Shown here piece by piece: positions 21,767 through 33,905 of a DNA stretch of 48,346 nt (positions within the stretch are counted from its first letter, which is position 1; each line of letters starts with the position of its first letter). This DNA is from Gnetum montanum (taxonomy: Eukaryota > Streptophyta > Gnetopsida > Gnetales > Gnetaceae). Location of the stretch: contig MNCI01000569.1 in the NCBI GenBank assembly GCA_015680685.1, positions 501,521 to 549,866 of the forward strand, in the 5' to 3' direction. The translations under genes were made by a program, and so were the position numbers. Under the pieces are notes generated by a model. The model searched no databases. It saw only the letters and a program-made list of their open reading frames with translations, and was not told the origin of the DNA.

Positions 21767-24142
21767 ACTCTTATCCTAAGAAAGTGATCCAGATTGAGAA
21801 CTCACAAAAGAATATCATAAACTGTAATCATAAACTAGCAAATAGGGGAAGTGAGGGCTAAAAATTTGAATTTAAGAATAAAAAAGAGAATATAATTAGA
21901 CCTTCTTAGATAAAAAGATCATCTAGTCCAACGGGACATATATCCTTAGATGATTAGAGTTCGATTACCATCAAGATTACATGGGATAATAACCAAAAAA
22001 CTAAATCACTAGGATGGTAAATGAAAAATCTAGAGCATATGATCTAGGGGATCTAGGGTCCATTTTTCGAACACTTACCCATGAGTTCAATTGTGGGGGA
22101 GATACCTTATCTTTACTTAGGAATTAATAAGTGCTTTTCAACTTTTTATTTTACAATTCTTTTTGGTTGACAATTTCTTGTTATACTTTTCACATTTCTT
22201 ACCAATTTTTCATATTCTTTGATCTCTTTTCATTCTTTTAAAATTTTTCTATTCTTTGATATTTTTCAAATTCTTTCTCTATTTTTCCATTTTTCTATGA
22301 ATTGCATCATTTTCCCTGTAAATATTTTTGTTGATTTTCCAATAAAATATATTGAATAAAGTAAGATGTAGTCCCAATAAGGTGAATATTTCTCTGTATT
22401 TTCAAATCATAAGGGACTAATTACCTATACAATGAGACCATGACATCCATCCATCCATTTCAATAATAAGAAGTTCTTATCATGGCCATAATGATATTCT
22501 TATCACAATAAAATTAAGAATAAAATTGGGATCATTATGCCTGGATAGAAGAGTGAAGAACCAAATGGGAATGACAAGGGTGTGACATCAAAGGAACTTG
22601 TGGATTTTCTTGGATTATTACTATGAGTTCCATCCAGTTGCTAAGGATGTATTATATCCTTGTAGATATAAAAAAAATGGGAGTAAAAGTACAATAAGTG
22701 CTACCTTACCATGTCACTGGAAAGACATGTTACCCATGCTTGAAGGTAGGTGACTTCTCAGGAATCTCAAAAAAAAAAGTGCAATGAATAAACTCCTTCC
22801 TTGAACAACACAAGCGGTAATACTCCTTACAACAAGTGGTAGTCTTATGGTTATAATTCCCAAAGATGAAACAATGCGATGTAACTATAAAGTGGTTTAG
22901 ACTTGGTTTGAATCTTGGAAAGAAGGACTAATGATTACCTTAACCAATAAATTACATACAAGAATTCATTATGCCTATGGTAAGACACCTCACATCCCAA
23001 GTCTTAGCAATTTCTTCTACATTCCATCTCACCTCATTGTATATTTAATCATAACTTTATGGTTTTTTATAAGATAACATCATTTTTCCAATTTGGCGAT
23101 ACTAACATGTGTGTTTTGCTAGACAGGCATATCTTACATTCAACTCCTCGAGTGCCTAAAGCCACTTTTAGGCATTATTATACAAGGGCACTAAGGATTG
23201 GAGCCTACTTTGGGGAGGACCCACTTTTATAACTCTTGTATTTCATACTTGGCAAGAAATTTCACATCATCTTGCACCTTCTCAAAATAATCGAGATCCA
23301 TTAAATACTTTCCATATCATCTAATAATCTATCCATACATTTCAAATTCTTAACCCATCTCCTATCCATTCAATGAACTTTCATGGCCCAAGATTCCTTC
23401 CTTATGAACTTTGAATACCAAACTTTCAAGAACTATGCATCATTAATGGCCTAAGATCCTTTAAACAAGCTTCACATCTTCCAAATAGTCCAATTGACTC
23501 ATTTTTTGCAAAAAAATTAACAAAAATTTGATGGTGATGTTGTAGCTATGACATCATAGCCCCTACGATGTCACACATATAAAAATAGTATATATAAGTG
23601 CAAGAGTTAGTGAAATCTTTCATTCCTCTCATTTGTAGCAAGAGAAGTTTTTTTATTTTTTCCTCATAGCTCTTACAAACTAACTTCCCAAGAACATAAC
23701 TTCGTCCTCGTAACTTTGATTTTTGAAATTCTTAAACCCTGTTGATCTTGGAGCACTCTTAGTCATGTGAAGGTACACTACGTTGACATTAGGAAATTTG
23801 AGCCAAAATTTTTCTAACACCCGAAAGATAGTATAAGGGTAAATATAAGGAAATAATAAAGATATCATCATGAATCGATAAAGCTCAATCAAAATAACTT
23901 AATGAATTCTTCTAGTAGACCATTCTAACTATTTTAAGGCATAACAAGAAAGAAAATGATAACTATGAAAGGTCATAAGTAATTGATGATATAACACCTA
24001 GAAGTTTTCATTTTGAAATTTTTATAACTCTACAATTATAATAAGATAAGGGCTTGATCTAACCAAGGATATGAGAAAAATAAAGAACTATTACGAACTA
24101 ATTTAGAAACTTTAATAATTTCTAAATCCTTATTGATTGTAG
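21767..24142 (+). other. Outer element non-coding region between protease and extra ORF
   Basis: AT-rich with no recognisable pol domain on either strand. It is partly collinear with 46431-47640 of the third element: a T-rich stretch (22140-22330), the AATGAGACCA...CATCCATCCATC block near 22435, a GGGTGTGAC block near 22580, and a 25-bp identical block at 23201-23225. A TATATAAG at about 23590 is a possible TATA box without a visible gene. GATTGTAG just before the ATG at 24143 could be a splice acceptor. Confidence 0.5.
23201..23225 (+). repeat. Conserved non-coding block, outer copy
   Basis: A 25-bp stretch containing CCTACTTTGGGGAGGACC is identical to 47596-47620 in the third element, although the surrounding sequence is strongly diverged. 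Function unknown. Confidence 0.7.
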
Positions 24143-26890
24143 ATGATCCCAAAGAGACTAACAGCTAAAGGATCTTCCTAGCATGGGAGCAAAAGACCAA
24201 GAGACTATGGGAGAGTTCAAGTAGGAGAACAAACCCCACAAGCTAAGCACATGGAATAGAAAGCCCAATCATTTAGCATTCACTAGTAAATTCCTATTAT
24301 TGAGAATTCTACATAGGGGAAAGTCAAAGTTCTATTAGTGCCTAAACAAGGACAATGCCTTACATTGTCTCTTAAATGCCTTCAAGTAATCTATGAAAAA
24401 TCCATCATATCCATGGTCATCATGGAGTTGAATTTAGGTCCTTTCATGGAGTTTGCTCTAGAAATTGTAAAGATGTAACTCCAAGCATCTTCTTTATGGA
24501 TTACTTTGTCTAATAGTGGAGAACAGTATATAGGAGAAACATATTTGTTCTTATAGAACAAATAGGTTGATGCTATGGTAAGAATTGAAGGAGTCTCTAT
24601 GCCATACTTTGTAGAGGCAATTGCTAAAGTCCTTACTATCCCAAATGAAGGGGCAAATGTGGCACAAATTTCTACAAGATCAGACATTGATTCTTAGAAT
24701 CTATGGTTGTAGAGGGCATATTGAAAAGATGACAAGGACTACATTGAACTCTCGGTAGAAGAGAAAATATGCTTCAAGGTTGGAACCTATCATTTGTTTC
24801 CAACAAAAAGGCTCAATAGAATATCCATAGATGTGGCCAAAGGAAGTGCAATTTTGATGGAAAAAATCAATGCCAAAATTACCTATATATTCTTCCTTGA
24901 AATCCTGAGGTGGTTTGAAGAGAAGAAGGCAAGAAAGCCAAGACTTCCATTTCCTTTCCTCATTAGGAAGCTATGTAAGCAAGCTAAAATCATAGGGTAC
25001 ACCAATGATGTCCCAAGGAAGGCTCAAAATGCTTCCTATGCAGAGATGTTCAAGCCAATGTCATTAAAGAAGGATCAGGTAGAAAAATCAACATGCACTG
25101 AGGGAGCTGTAGGTTCCATACCTGCTAGTAACATTCTTGCTATTGGTTAGTAATAATAATACCAATAACAAGAAGTACCATTGCTGACACTGCAGGATTA
25201 TAGACCATCCATGAGCCACCTGCAACAAATTGTAGAGATAATAAGTTGAAAAACAAGGGAAGGGGCAAATTTGTACAAAGTATAGGAGAGCTCTATAAGG
25301 CCCAAAATCTCAATAGATCTAGTTTGCAGGTAGGTGTCATTGCAAGTAGGAGGAAAGGAAGATTGGACACAATAGATTTCTAGGAATGGTAAATCATTCC
25401 AAGTAATGCTCGAATCTAGTAAAGGTGCCACTATTGTGGTCATGCCTCATTAGAATGTACTAGGAGCCATAGAATTCATCATTGATCATATTAAGGAATC
25501 TTTCAATGTTCTTGTTATGTCATTGGTTGATATCTGTGGAGCACAAAATGCTCAAATGCTTATCGAAACCTCGATCACCCCTACGACGCATGAAGATATT
25601 TTGGACAAACTATTGTAGTGGGCTAAGTAACGCAAAATCTTTTTGATATCCCAAGCAATATCACTACGGTCTAGTCTAATCTAATAGCCACAAAAGGAAA
25701 GTTAGTCATGGTCAAAACCAAAGTTGAACACACACAAAATTAAGTGTAGTGGTTACAAGTATAGTTGGAAAATCTGAGAGTTGAAAGAAGAGAGCCTACA
25801 CAATTTGTGACACCTAACCAACTAGAACAATTCAAAACTAACCATGTGAAGTAACTAATTGCCCCACAACATGAAATTGGAGAGGAAAAAAGAAAAGGTA
25901 GTGTGGGATGCATCAATGGTAGAGGCTCAAACGTATGCACATGTCAAAGCACTCATAGCATTACAAGAGAAGAATAAACAGTTAGTTGTTGATAATGCTC
26001 AGTTGACCAACATTGAAAAGCATAAAAATATTCTTGAAGAAAGCATTCAATAACTTAGAGAACAACTAGTTAGAGTCAACTAAGATATGAGTTGCTTGGC
26101 CCACAAGAACAAAATCTTGTTAATGGAAGAAGTTTGTGTCATTTGCAAGAAATTTGTAATCAAAATAAGCACATGGCAAAATGAGACCAATAAGCATGAA
26201 AGACTCAAAGAGCATTTCAGAGATCAAGTAGACATGTACAACCAAATAAATTAAAGATAAATCTAAATGGCAAAAGCCAAAATCAGTTTCCTTTATGCAC
26301 AAAATCTAGATTGGCAACCCATCTTGGATAGTCTCACTTGTGTCCACTAGGCTGAAGTAAAGAACAAGGACTTGTAGATCAAAGACTTAACAAAGTACAT
26401 GGGATTAGCAATATTTTGGTATGCTAATTTAGCCATGTTAACAATAAGCAGGCCAGAAACAAATTAGAGCAACAAGTAGTGGCCTTGTATGCCATGTATG
26501 AAAGAGAATTTGTTGATAGGAAAGATGCATTATAGAAGCTACATGTGCCAAACTCGAAACTAGAAATTTTCAAGGCTAGCTACCATGGACATAAAGATGT
26601 AGCAGCAAACTTGGCGCATCACATATCTAACCATCAAGAATTAAGGAAGATGGGTATAGCATTTAAAGAAGAAAGATGACATTTTGTAGCCTGGTACATG
26701 AAAACAAATAAGATGTTTGCGCAACTGCCATGCTTATGGGATGTACTCGCTTCATTTAAATTGATCAATAGGCATGGATGGTACATGACCTAAGGACAGA
26801 AGAAGAGAAACTTCTAGGACTTCTCAACCACTACCAATTCGAAAAGCTTGACGATAAAGGGAAGAAACTGATGGAAGCTTCCACTGCCTA
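24143..26890 (+). pseudogene. Outer element extra ORF: plant-transposon-like domain plus coiled coil
   Basis: From an ATG at 24143 (start MIPKRLTAKG) one frame can be followed to about 26450, broken by many nonsense codons but little frameshifting. A one-base shift then leads into the final part (about 26460-26880). The N-terminal half holds 'AMVRIEGVSMPYFVEAIAK' followed by L-T-I-P, then 'NRISIDVAKGSAILMEKI' and a helical hydrophobic stretch ending 'EILRWFEEKK' (24880-24925). The C-terminal half is a coiled coil ('ALIALQEKNKQLVVDNAQL' near 25950) and 'YANLAMLT...RNKLEQQ'. It lies in sense orientation between protease and 3' LTR. A minus-strand relative of its C-terminus occurs at 29790-30470. 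The antisense gene of the inner element looks related in domain order. Biochemical function is unknown. Confidence 0.6.
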
Positions 26891-27087
26891 GAACATGATC
26901 TACATTCAGCTACTTCAAATGTTGTTTTTGTTTGATCATGTAACTATGTTATTTTATAAAAAAAATATTGTGGCATTCTAAGTCATGTAAATAGTTAGTA
27001 AGTCATGTTAAGTTAAATCTACCTCCTAATTTTGTAAGGAACTCTATTCTCATTTTGTTTTAACTCAAGGATGAGTTTCCAGTCAAT

Positions 27088-27097
27088 CGTGGGGGTA
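27088..27097 (+). promoter_or_regulatory. Polypurine tract region of outer element
   Basis: CGTGGGGGTA immediately precedes the TG of the 3' LTR at 27098. It is short and G-rich, as expected for the plus-strand primer. Confidence 0.55.
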
Positions 27098-27971
27098 TGA
27101 TAAAGTTAATTTTTATTGTGATACAATATCATAGCAATAATGTTGTAGATACGATGTTGTGGTACATGCTATATCATTGTTGATATGATGTCTCAAGATG
27201 TGTCCAGCCCTATATATACTAGCACTTAGGCACACAATTTGAAACTTTTCATTGCATCCTTAGCTAGACTCTTGCGGTTTGGTTTCATAGTTTTAGTGAT
27301 AGAGTGAATGCCTACAGTGTGGTGTTTAGCAGTTGTATGGAACCTTTATTTGAGTGAAGTGTTCTTGGACATAGTTCATGATTGAAAATAAAGATCTAGA
27401 TTGCTTCTCATCATTGTAGCATCCACTTAGTTTACTTGTTTTACTTAGTTTAATTTTCGTACTTTTCTAGTTAATCATTTATGTTTTAAAGTACTTACTT
27501 TACTTGTTCATTAGTAAAGCGGAATGAGTACAACTAGTTTTGAGCATTTAAGTGTAATTGTTTGGTAATCCTAGTAATGTTGTTGCTTGGTTCACCTACC
27601 AGCATAACGCTTGATAACCCAGTAACAATTACATGAGCCTAAGATGTGTATGGTAAGCCAAGACTGGATGCTCATCACTCAAGGCTAGAGTAGATTTTCA
27701 TTATAGTCATTACTTATATTTAGATTTATATTTTTAATTTTTATTATGTTTGTAACCAAGAGTATTAAGGGCCTAACAACATCGCTTAATATATGCCTCA
27801 CTGTGAGTTAAACCATATGCTTAGTCTTCACTAACTTGAAGTGGGAAGATGACAATCACCAACTTAATATCAACCATTAGCATAATAACATTGTCCATTT
27901 GCATATTATGATCTGGTTGCGTGTGAGCACTCATGACTTGTATGGTAGAGTGTTGGATGCTCCACTGTTCA
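27098..27971 (+). repeat. 3' LTR of outer element
   Basis: Aligns with 102-965 at roughly 90% identity, starts TGATAAAG and ends TTCA. No exact 5-bp target duplication is seen beside the two ends. Confidence 0.8.
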
Positions 27972-28439
27972 TCAATAGCGAAACTTGTTGATAGCAATAT
28001 GATACTTGATTGGAATAGTAGCAAAGAGATATTGAGCTTTTGCATCCAGTTTATTAGATCTAATGTGATATAAATAAATTTATTTTTTATCTTCTACATT
28101 AGACCACATCTATGTTAACACCTTTTGTTTGACTAGCTGGTGAATATGCTTGGGATTTTGTTGCACGTCCTCACAAGAGATATTACATTCTCTTAACCAT
28201 TGTATACCATGAAAATACCAACCACAGTATCACAAATCCTTAAGCATTGCTTGAAAGAATTTGTGTTACCTTAATATATGCAAGCCATGAGTGGATGTAA
28301 TGAATTTACATAAGGCTTTTAGTTCTAAAAGTAATAAATTACATTCATGTAATAACATTAAGCAAGATGTTTACATCTTCACCTTGAACTCATTGAGAAG
28401 AAATTTTTTTTTTCTACTCTTTCAATACTTTTCAAAAGT

Positions 28440-29660
28440 TTAGCACTAGGTTTAGGTCCCTAAATATTACATCCATAGAATAAAGTAAGATAGATAAAAA
28501 TTTGAAAATTTTGTTTTCTAACCTTCCAAGCCCAAAGTCCTAAATTCTTGCACTTGATTTGAAAAAGATATAGAGATTTGAAACCTCATGCTATTCTTTC
28601 TTTGATGCAATTCCCACATGTAATTATTCATAGATATAAGCCCTAATTATTTAAAAAAGCCTACTATTTGTACATTGGTATCCTCAATATGGAAGTTATA
28701 ACAAGTATTTCTTGTATCCCAGATCATCAATTTGGTTTTATTCATATTCATTTGAAGACTAGATTAATGACAATAATTTTCAATATTTGCAATATATGTT
28801 TTATATCTTCTGTTGTAGTGGAAATCAAGGTAGCATCATCTATATACAAAAGAAGATTCACTGCTTAGGATCTCATTTTGAGAGCATGACTATCTTGCCT
28901 GTTACACAACCATTTTTTTATTTCATCAATAAAGTATCAAAAAGAATTGGAGAAAGTGGACAACCTTTCTTAACTCCAATTTTTCTTTAGGATTCAAAAT
29001 TTTTCTTTGAATTGCTATTTGTAATTTCAATAATCACTTCCTCATACAATCTTTAAGTTACTGTAATCAAATCTAAAAGAAGGATAATTTTAGGCAATTA
29101 CAACCAAAGTTTTGTATGAATCATTGAATTATATATTTTTGGAAAATCATAAAATAAATAAAAACATTTTATTAGGCATTTTTGTAAACTTCATGTAGTG
29201 TTTAGAGAGTAACCAAGTGATCAATAGTGGAGTTATTTTGTCTAAAACTTGCTTGAGATCTTGTCCTAACCTAGTTGCCTTTAACCCAAGAATTGATTCT
29301 CTTTTCTAGCAAGCAATGTACCCAACAACTTATCAAAAATATTACTCTCAATGATCATTCGATAATTATTAAAATTATTTTTATCCCCTTTTATATAACA
29401 AGATAGGTTCACTATTTTTCCAATGTTGATCTAATTCTTAATCCATATTGAATTTAATTTGGACCAAATTTTTCTATGAATAGCACATCCTACCCCCTTT
29501 AATAATTTTGCATATAAACCATTTGAATCTATAATTTTGCTAGAGTAAATTGGAGAGGTGCTTGTTGTACAATAGTAGTAGAATTAGCATCTTCTCCTAT
29601 AAATAGTGGATTATAAAATGAGCAAATATCTTGACAGGAAAAATTAAATGATGAAGAGTC
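28440..29660 (-). pseudogene. Non-LTR (LINE) reverse transcriptase relic
   Basis: On the minus strand, RT motifs appear in the right order although frames are broken. 'LYKRGDKNNFNNYR' is near 29400-29360 and 'QASFRQNNSTIDHLVTL' near 29257-29205. 'GVKKGCPLSPILF' is near 28980-28942, and 'LLYIDDATLIS' with the catalytic Tyr-x-Asp-Asp is near 28850-28820. These are the finger, helix and palm motifs of LINE RTs. It is unlike the LINE at 37590-41991 in sequence and much more decayed. No endonuclease or 3' tail could be placed, so it is a fragment. The flanks 27972-28439 and 29661-29789 show nothing recognisable. Confidence 0.72.
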
Positions 29661-29789
29661 TTTACGACAAAAACATTACCAAAAATGTCTAGGCTCCTTT
29701 TTAATGATGTAAGCAAAATATTCCTGTTACGTCCCAATAAATTACCTTTTATTGGTTCTAATTAAGCATTTATATGCCTTATGATATTT

Positions 29790-30470
29790 TTGCTAGTGAC
29801 AACTCCCATGGTGGCTCCTTATGCCTTGGTATTGGTTGTGGCTACCCTATTATTGCTTTCAGCTGGAATACATCAATTAATGTCTTCAATTTCTTTTCCT
29901 TAGTTCTTGAATTGTGAATGGTCCAAGTAAGTTCACCTAAGTTTGCTATTGTAGGCACCTTCAAAGAACATGATAAAGCTGGAAACATTTCATTGGCATT
30001 AACGAACTAGGTAGCAAAATATTTCTAGTTGATGTCAAATGACTTGATAATGTCCTTCAACTCTTGGTTGTCCACCATCCTCTTGGAGAAATTCTCTACA
30101 ATGGTCCTTTGATCTTCAAACCTTGTCTTAAGGACCTCAAGCTTCATGTTGTTGATTTACAATTTTTGGCATGCTTTCCTATGAAGCTTGTACTAATTCT
30201 TATACAATAGGCATGAGCTAGTCACTTACTTTTCCAACTTTGTTTTGGACCTACAAGCAGTAAGCATAGTTAGATTTGCATAATGGAGGTTGGCTAGCTT
30301 TATGTATTCTATCATCTTGTTGGTTTTCAGCTTCTTCATATGGATTTCAACTTGATTGTATGCATTCAATCCACCAAAGATGGGCTACCATGCATTGCCT
30401 TGGTGTTACTGAAAGGCTTGCTCTATTAATGTTGCTTTGTTGAAAGGGCCTATGTTGACTAAGGCTCTAT
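29790..30470 (-). pseudogene. Fragment related to the outer element's extra ORF (coiled-coil C-terminus)
   Basis: The minus strand gives about 225 codons in one frame with about nine nonsense codons. 'LHYANLTMLTACRSKTKLEK' parallels 'FWYANLAMLT...RNKLEQQ' of the outer ORF. 'KLEVLKTRFEDQ...DNQELK' parallels 'KLEIFKASYHGHK...NHQELRKM' (26560-26650). It therefore marks a third copy of this protein family, from an element of opposite orientation whose LTRs are not recognised here. Confidence 0.55.
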
Positions 30471-31311
30471 GTTAACATTGCAATATCAATGAGGCTTAGT
30501 TATGCAATTTTTCTTAAACTTTTAGACATTTTTGGGTAATTTTGATATCCAATGAGAGCCATAAGAAATGTCTTTAACCATGAAAAACATGTAGACAATT
30601 AGGATGAATTTTGATGATGAATTCATAGATTTTTAAAGGTTGAACATGAAAAATTGGGGTTTTTGGAGTGCTATGTGATGCTCATCTTCATTTGCTCTTT
30701 GATTCAATAAATGAAAGGTTCTGTCTTTTCTTGAAATTTTAACCTATTTCTTGTTTTAATTCTAAAATAATGGGTGCCTAATCTTGCTTAGCTAATTTGA
30801 CATCGTAGGTGATGAGATATAGGGATAGACAAATACATTGCTTTCTTGTTGATGCCTCCTTTAATGCTACCCAGAAAGAATTGTTTCTCTCCTACTAGGT
30901 TACCCCAAATGTGCAAAAGTTCCTTGTTTTTGGTACTTTTTTGGAGCTACTTTATATCACAATGTAAAATCTCAACATCAATGTTTCTTTTTTAAAGTTA
31001 AATTATTCTCTTATGGAACCACCTTTTATGTTGTGTAGAAAATAAGACTTTGAAAATTAAGCCATTGTGCTACAAGAGAGACTATGAACATATGCTACAA
31101 ATCAACAAAGGACTTCTATTTGCATGGGCATCATATATGCTTCAAGAAGTATATTGTATTGTATCATTTAACTCTCTTCCAAGATTTGCTAGCAAGTCTA
31201 TGACCTCACACTATACAAAAGGGTTGATTGCACAATAGAGCAAAATAACTATTTTCTGATTCCTAGGCTAAAATAATTTAATCTCCAGAAATCATTGCAA
31301 AAAGGAATCCC
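30471..31311. other. Stretch without recognisable gene
   Basis: AT-rich sequence. An open frame at 31050-31238 (plus) shows no family feature. If the minus-strand extra-ORF fragment belongs to a larger element, this would be its interior. Confidence 0.3.
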
Positions 31312-31659
31312 TTACCGCATTGGATGGATGCCTACTTTGCAATTGATCCTATGATGAGGGGGTTGTTCCCTAGCTAACATGTACAAAATCCTAGTACAGG
31401 ATGCATGTTTTGTTTGATCAAATGTATCTTTCAAAAATTCAAAGTGCAAAACCCTGTCATCTAGATTATTATTGGCCTTCTTTTGCAATGCAACATTGAA
31501 AGAATTCATTATTTTTCCTCCGACCATATTAGGAGAGGTGAAGAAAGGTTCCTACAAAGAGTGATCGGTCAAGAACATGTTCAGATACTAACGGTGGGCC
31601 ATTAGGAGATCACTTGAGCTCACCACCAATTTGGAGATTGGAGAATCAATGGTAGGCAT
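31312..31659 (-). pseudogene. Unrecognised minus-strand ORF relic (116 codons, two stops)
   Basis: The frame starts MPTIDSPISK at 31659 and ends at a stop at 31312, with two internal TAG codons. It has protein-like composition with amphipathic helices ('SFNVALQKKANNNLDD', 'EFLKDTFDQTKH'). It lies upstream, on the same strand, of the extra-ORF fragment at 29790-30470 and could be part of the same decayed unit. I do not recognise a family. Confidence 0.3.
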
Positions 31660-33518
31660 TGCAAAACTTACAAATAAGGTGATTAAGCTTAAATAAGTTT
31701 AGTGTAGACAGTAAGCTGCTCACTAACTTGTCTTGTTATTTGAGGAATTATGGATGACATAAATATTGTCCTTCAGTTTTTGTAATAATGGAAAATGGAT
31801 CCTATGATGCCCCTTCATATGAAGAGCTCATATGAGCTAAGGTTAGTCCTGGGATACCTTTGAACCTGCTATCATGTAGACTTATTCACTCGTTATGTAT
31901 AAATTTGAACATCTGAAAGGAGTTATTTCTAGCGTGCTATGGTTTTATTTAGTGGAGATCACTCTAAGCCCTTTAATGTGTTTTGACAATGGGTACCATG
32001 CACTGTCCTCAAAATTTTATTATTAGCGAGAAAGAATCATTCTGTGCATCAGCTTACTGGAAGGTTCACTTACAATTAACAGAATTTTTGCAGTTAGCCT
32101 GGATGCATTCAAGTCTGTCCGTCTTGAAAATTTTCAGCCTATTTGAAATTCCATGTGTAAGGTAGTCTCCCCCAACTATAAAAACTAAGGTTGTGACATA
32201 AGAGAAAAGGTATTGGGCCAGTGCTACATAAAACATATCAATGAGATGTGGCAAGTGGCTGAGATTAGATAAGCATAATGCTCTACTTTTGGCACACTGC
32301 AGTGATCCACTGTATGTCTGTATGTCATAGATTCAAAGATCAGATATCCCCTGATTCACAATGCTGGCACTAATACAGCCAGATACCTAAAATTGTTCAA
32401 ACTGTTCAAAGTTGAAATTGTTGATCTTATACCTAAAACTAAAATGACAGATAAGCCATGTTTTTGCTGCTTTTCAGGCCTGAAAAAGAATCAAAATAGG
32501 TACTGCAATATCAAAATAATGTGCTGAAATTGGATGAATATCCAGGTTAAGGGCAATAAAAGTATTTCCTTTTTTAGCTCCAACAGAGCTTCTGTCGTTT
32601 GTCTTTCGGAGGTAACTTAGGTTCCCCTGTTCTATTTTGCCTATAATTTCCTGAATTCTGTTTCGACAATTTCAGCATATGAATGGAAGGCGTCACGAGT
32701 ATAAATGCTTTTGTGTATTGGTGACATGATTTAGAACCGTGTTACAGCAGGGTGTCTCTTCACACATGGTATCAGAAAATAATTCATTAGCCGCTAATTG
32801 TAAAGTTATTTATTCTATTTAATCTTTGAGAAATGTCTTGAAAAAACAAAATACAAGCTATAGACGATACACAGAAAATTACTCCAAATTTCACTACCTG
32901 AATGTGTATGAGATTCAGAAGCAAGCTCCAACTTGGTTGAGAAAAACATGAGCTTAAAGTCCAACTTCACAACACGACACAGATCAGAGATTTTGAGGTG
33001 TTGAAAAACACGACACAGGAGACCTACTTATTCCTCTTATTTTAAATAAATCTAGCCCAAGCTGATCTAAAGTTGGAATCAAAGATGAGACAGGTTTTAA
33101 CTTCAAAGCAATGGGACCTAATTTTCCATTCCTTGAAAATGAAATACTGATGATAGTATTCCATAGAGAGATCATGCTAAAGCACAGAAACCAACCCCAA
33201 CATAATACACTTATTCGTGTTCATATAAAAGGGAATCAATCCAACATGACGTTTGAAAGACTGAGATGTCAATCATGTCATTTTATTCTCACATGAACTG
33301 ATTTACTGTGAGGAGCAGGCAAACTCTGCATGTGCAATCAATAACAAAACACCCAACAATGGTGCATCCTTATCTTAAAGGAAGCTAATTAATGAATGTG
33401 TTTTGTTAAACTATCAAGCTAACTTTTGCTGTCATTGATATTCTTTGCATCTCAGTTACATCTATTTGGAAACATGATTTTTTTAAATGTAATCTTATTT
33501 GCATTGTAAAAAAACTAG
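31660..33518. other. Stretch without recognisable gene
   Basis: No coding motif, LTR, or RNA gene is seen on either strand. Short open frames (31983-32165, 33111-33296) have no family features. Confidence 0.3.
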
Positions 33519-33610
33519 GAATTACAAATGCTTAAGTTAGTTTTGCACTTTACTAAATTTAAGAATTACAAATGCTTAAGTTGTTAGTTTTGCACTCTAC
33601 TAAATTTAAA
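33519..33610. repeat. Tandem duplication, about 44-47 bp, two copies
   Basis: The copies start at 33519 and 33563 with GAATTACAAATGCTTAAGTT, then share the AGTTTTGCACT and ACTAAATTTA parts. They differ by a few bases. Confidence 0.85.
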
Positions 33611-33714
33611 GCCAGAGGGTCTTGTGAGCAAATTTGCATCTAAGGACTTTATCTTGACTTCATTTGGTACATGGCTGTAAACAAATTTGAACTTATCATC
33701 CAACAGAAGCTGAA

Positions 33715-33877
33715 GCAGAAACTAAAGACGTACTGAACTAGTACAATAAAAAGCAGGTGCAGAAACATTTCCTGCTACATGTATACAAACAAACTAGCAG
33801 AAACTAAAGACATACTGGACCAGTATAATAAAAAGCAGGTACAGAAACATTTTCTGCTACCTGTATACAAACCAGAT
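33715..33877. repeat. Tandem duplication, 82 bp, two copies
   Basis: Copies at 33715-33796 and 33797-33877 both start GCAGAAACTAAAGAC and share AATAAAAAGCAGGT. It lies just 3' (minus strand) of the receptor-like-protein relic, probably in its 3' flank. Confidence 0.88.
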
Positions 33878-33905
33878 AGCATGTTTAACAGCTTTGTGCT
33901 TACGT

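Larger units (their letters stand above)
102..27971 (+). mobile_element. Outer Ty3/gypsy LTR retrotransposon (Athila-like, gag-protease plus extra ORF), interrupted
   Basis: Two related LTRs (102-965 and 27098-27971) bracket a primer site, a broken gag-protease frame and a long extra ORF. The element is split inside gag by the inner element at 2227-19854; without it the element would be about 10 kb. No reverse transcriptase, RNase H or integrase is recognisable in either part, so it looks non-autonomous. The sister element at 41992-48346 has the same gag-protease arrangement, which argues that the lack of pol is a family trait and not a private deletion. The LTRs differ at roughly one position in ten, so this is the older of the two nested insertions. 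No clear target-site duplication was found at its ends. The Athila-like assignment rests mainly on the primer-site type and gag character. Confidence 0.82.

Noticed and set aside
31050-31238. 62-codon plus-strand frame
   Set aside because: Chance-length open frame in AT-rich sequence with no motif.
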